64,000 bases of DNA from Tupaia tana (Eukaryota > Chordata > Mammalia > Scandentia > Tupaiidae). Shown piece by piece: positions 63,900-64,000 of the stretch. Below the pieces are notes generated by a model. That model made no database searches, had not been told where the DNA came from, and worked only from the letters and a program-made list of their open reading frames with translations. The position numbers and the translations under genes were made by a program. Positions within the stretch are counted from its first letter, which is position 1. Each line of letters opens with the position of its first letter. The DNA is taken from the NCBI GenBank assembly GCA_026018925.1, contig JAKSZU010000004.1:12333383-12397382 (forward strand), written 5' to 3'.

Positions 63900-64000
63900 T
63901 TTTTTTTTCTTTTTCTTTTTTTGGAGAGGTTTTTGCTATAGGGCGCGTGCGCTCGCCAGACAGACAGAGAGAGACAGAGAGATAGAAAGCAGGAAATCAC
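63900..64000 (-). mobile_element. SINE-A, cut by the window end
   Basis: T-rich tail, CTATAGGGCGCGTGCGCTCG and GAAAGCAGGAAATCAC. Its head lies beyond position 64000. Confidence 0.93.

Overview
The window is 64 kb of a placental-mammal nuclear genome lying inside one protein-coding gene, PUM1 (Pumilio RNA-binding family member 1), read on the + strand. Seven consecutive coding exons carry canonical AG/GT borders and join in frame. They lie at 22375-22483, 23402-23580, 33856-34022, 36392-36662, 51624-51717, 52758-52862 and 57394-57545. Together they encode about 358-359 residues of the low-complexity N-terminal half of the protein. The exons before and after, including those for the C-terminal Pumilio repeats, are outside the window. 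All remaining sequence is intron: at least 22.4 kb before the first exon, and about 6.5 kb visible after the last. I recognise no second protein-coding gene.

The introns are packed with one tRNA-derived SINE lineage, about 82 copies by my reading, roughly 24 on + and 58 on -. I use two working names. SINE-A is the long form (about 240-270 bp): a tRNA-like head with A and B boxes, a body rich in CA/TG and GAGGAGAA motifs, a TCTCTGTCT pyrimidine tract, the signature CCCTATAGCAAAAAC, then an A-tail. SINE-B is the short form (about 150-190 bp): the same head joined to a CT tract, GGTCAAATTAAAATAAA and an AT-rich tail. Many copies have 10-17 bp target-site duplications, and several are nested or in tandem.

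Three rarer retroelements stand out. (1) 43990-46272 (-) is a complete composite element between 17-bp perfect duplications: 113-bp tandem 5' units, an L1 ORF1 N-terminal fragment, about 720 bp of GC-rich 25-bp VNTR and an L1-type 3' end. The overall plan resembles an SVA. (2) 39594-40526 (-) is a full-length U6 snRNA copy fused to an L1 3' end, with one 14-bp duplication around the pair. (3) 18047-18648 is a MER1-like hAT MITE split by a SINE-B. Older material includes MIR fragments, three 7SL-derived (FLAM/Alu-like) fragments, a 15-bp minisatellite (32523-32725) and a 280-bp polypyrimidine tract (25443-25725).

Organism: 7SL-derived fragments point to Euarchontoglires, but the dominant SINE is neither Alu nor rodent B1/B2. 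A non-primate, non-murid member of that group is the best guess; a colugo is possible but unproven. I could not match the dominant SINE to a named family from memory, so species and SINE names are open.
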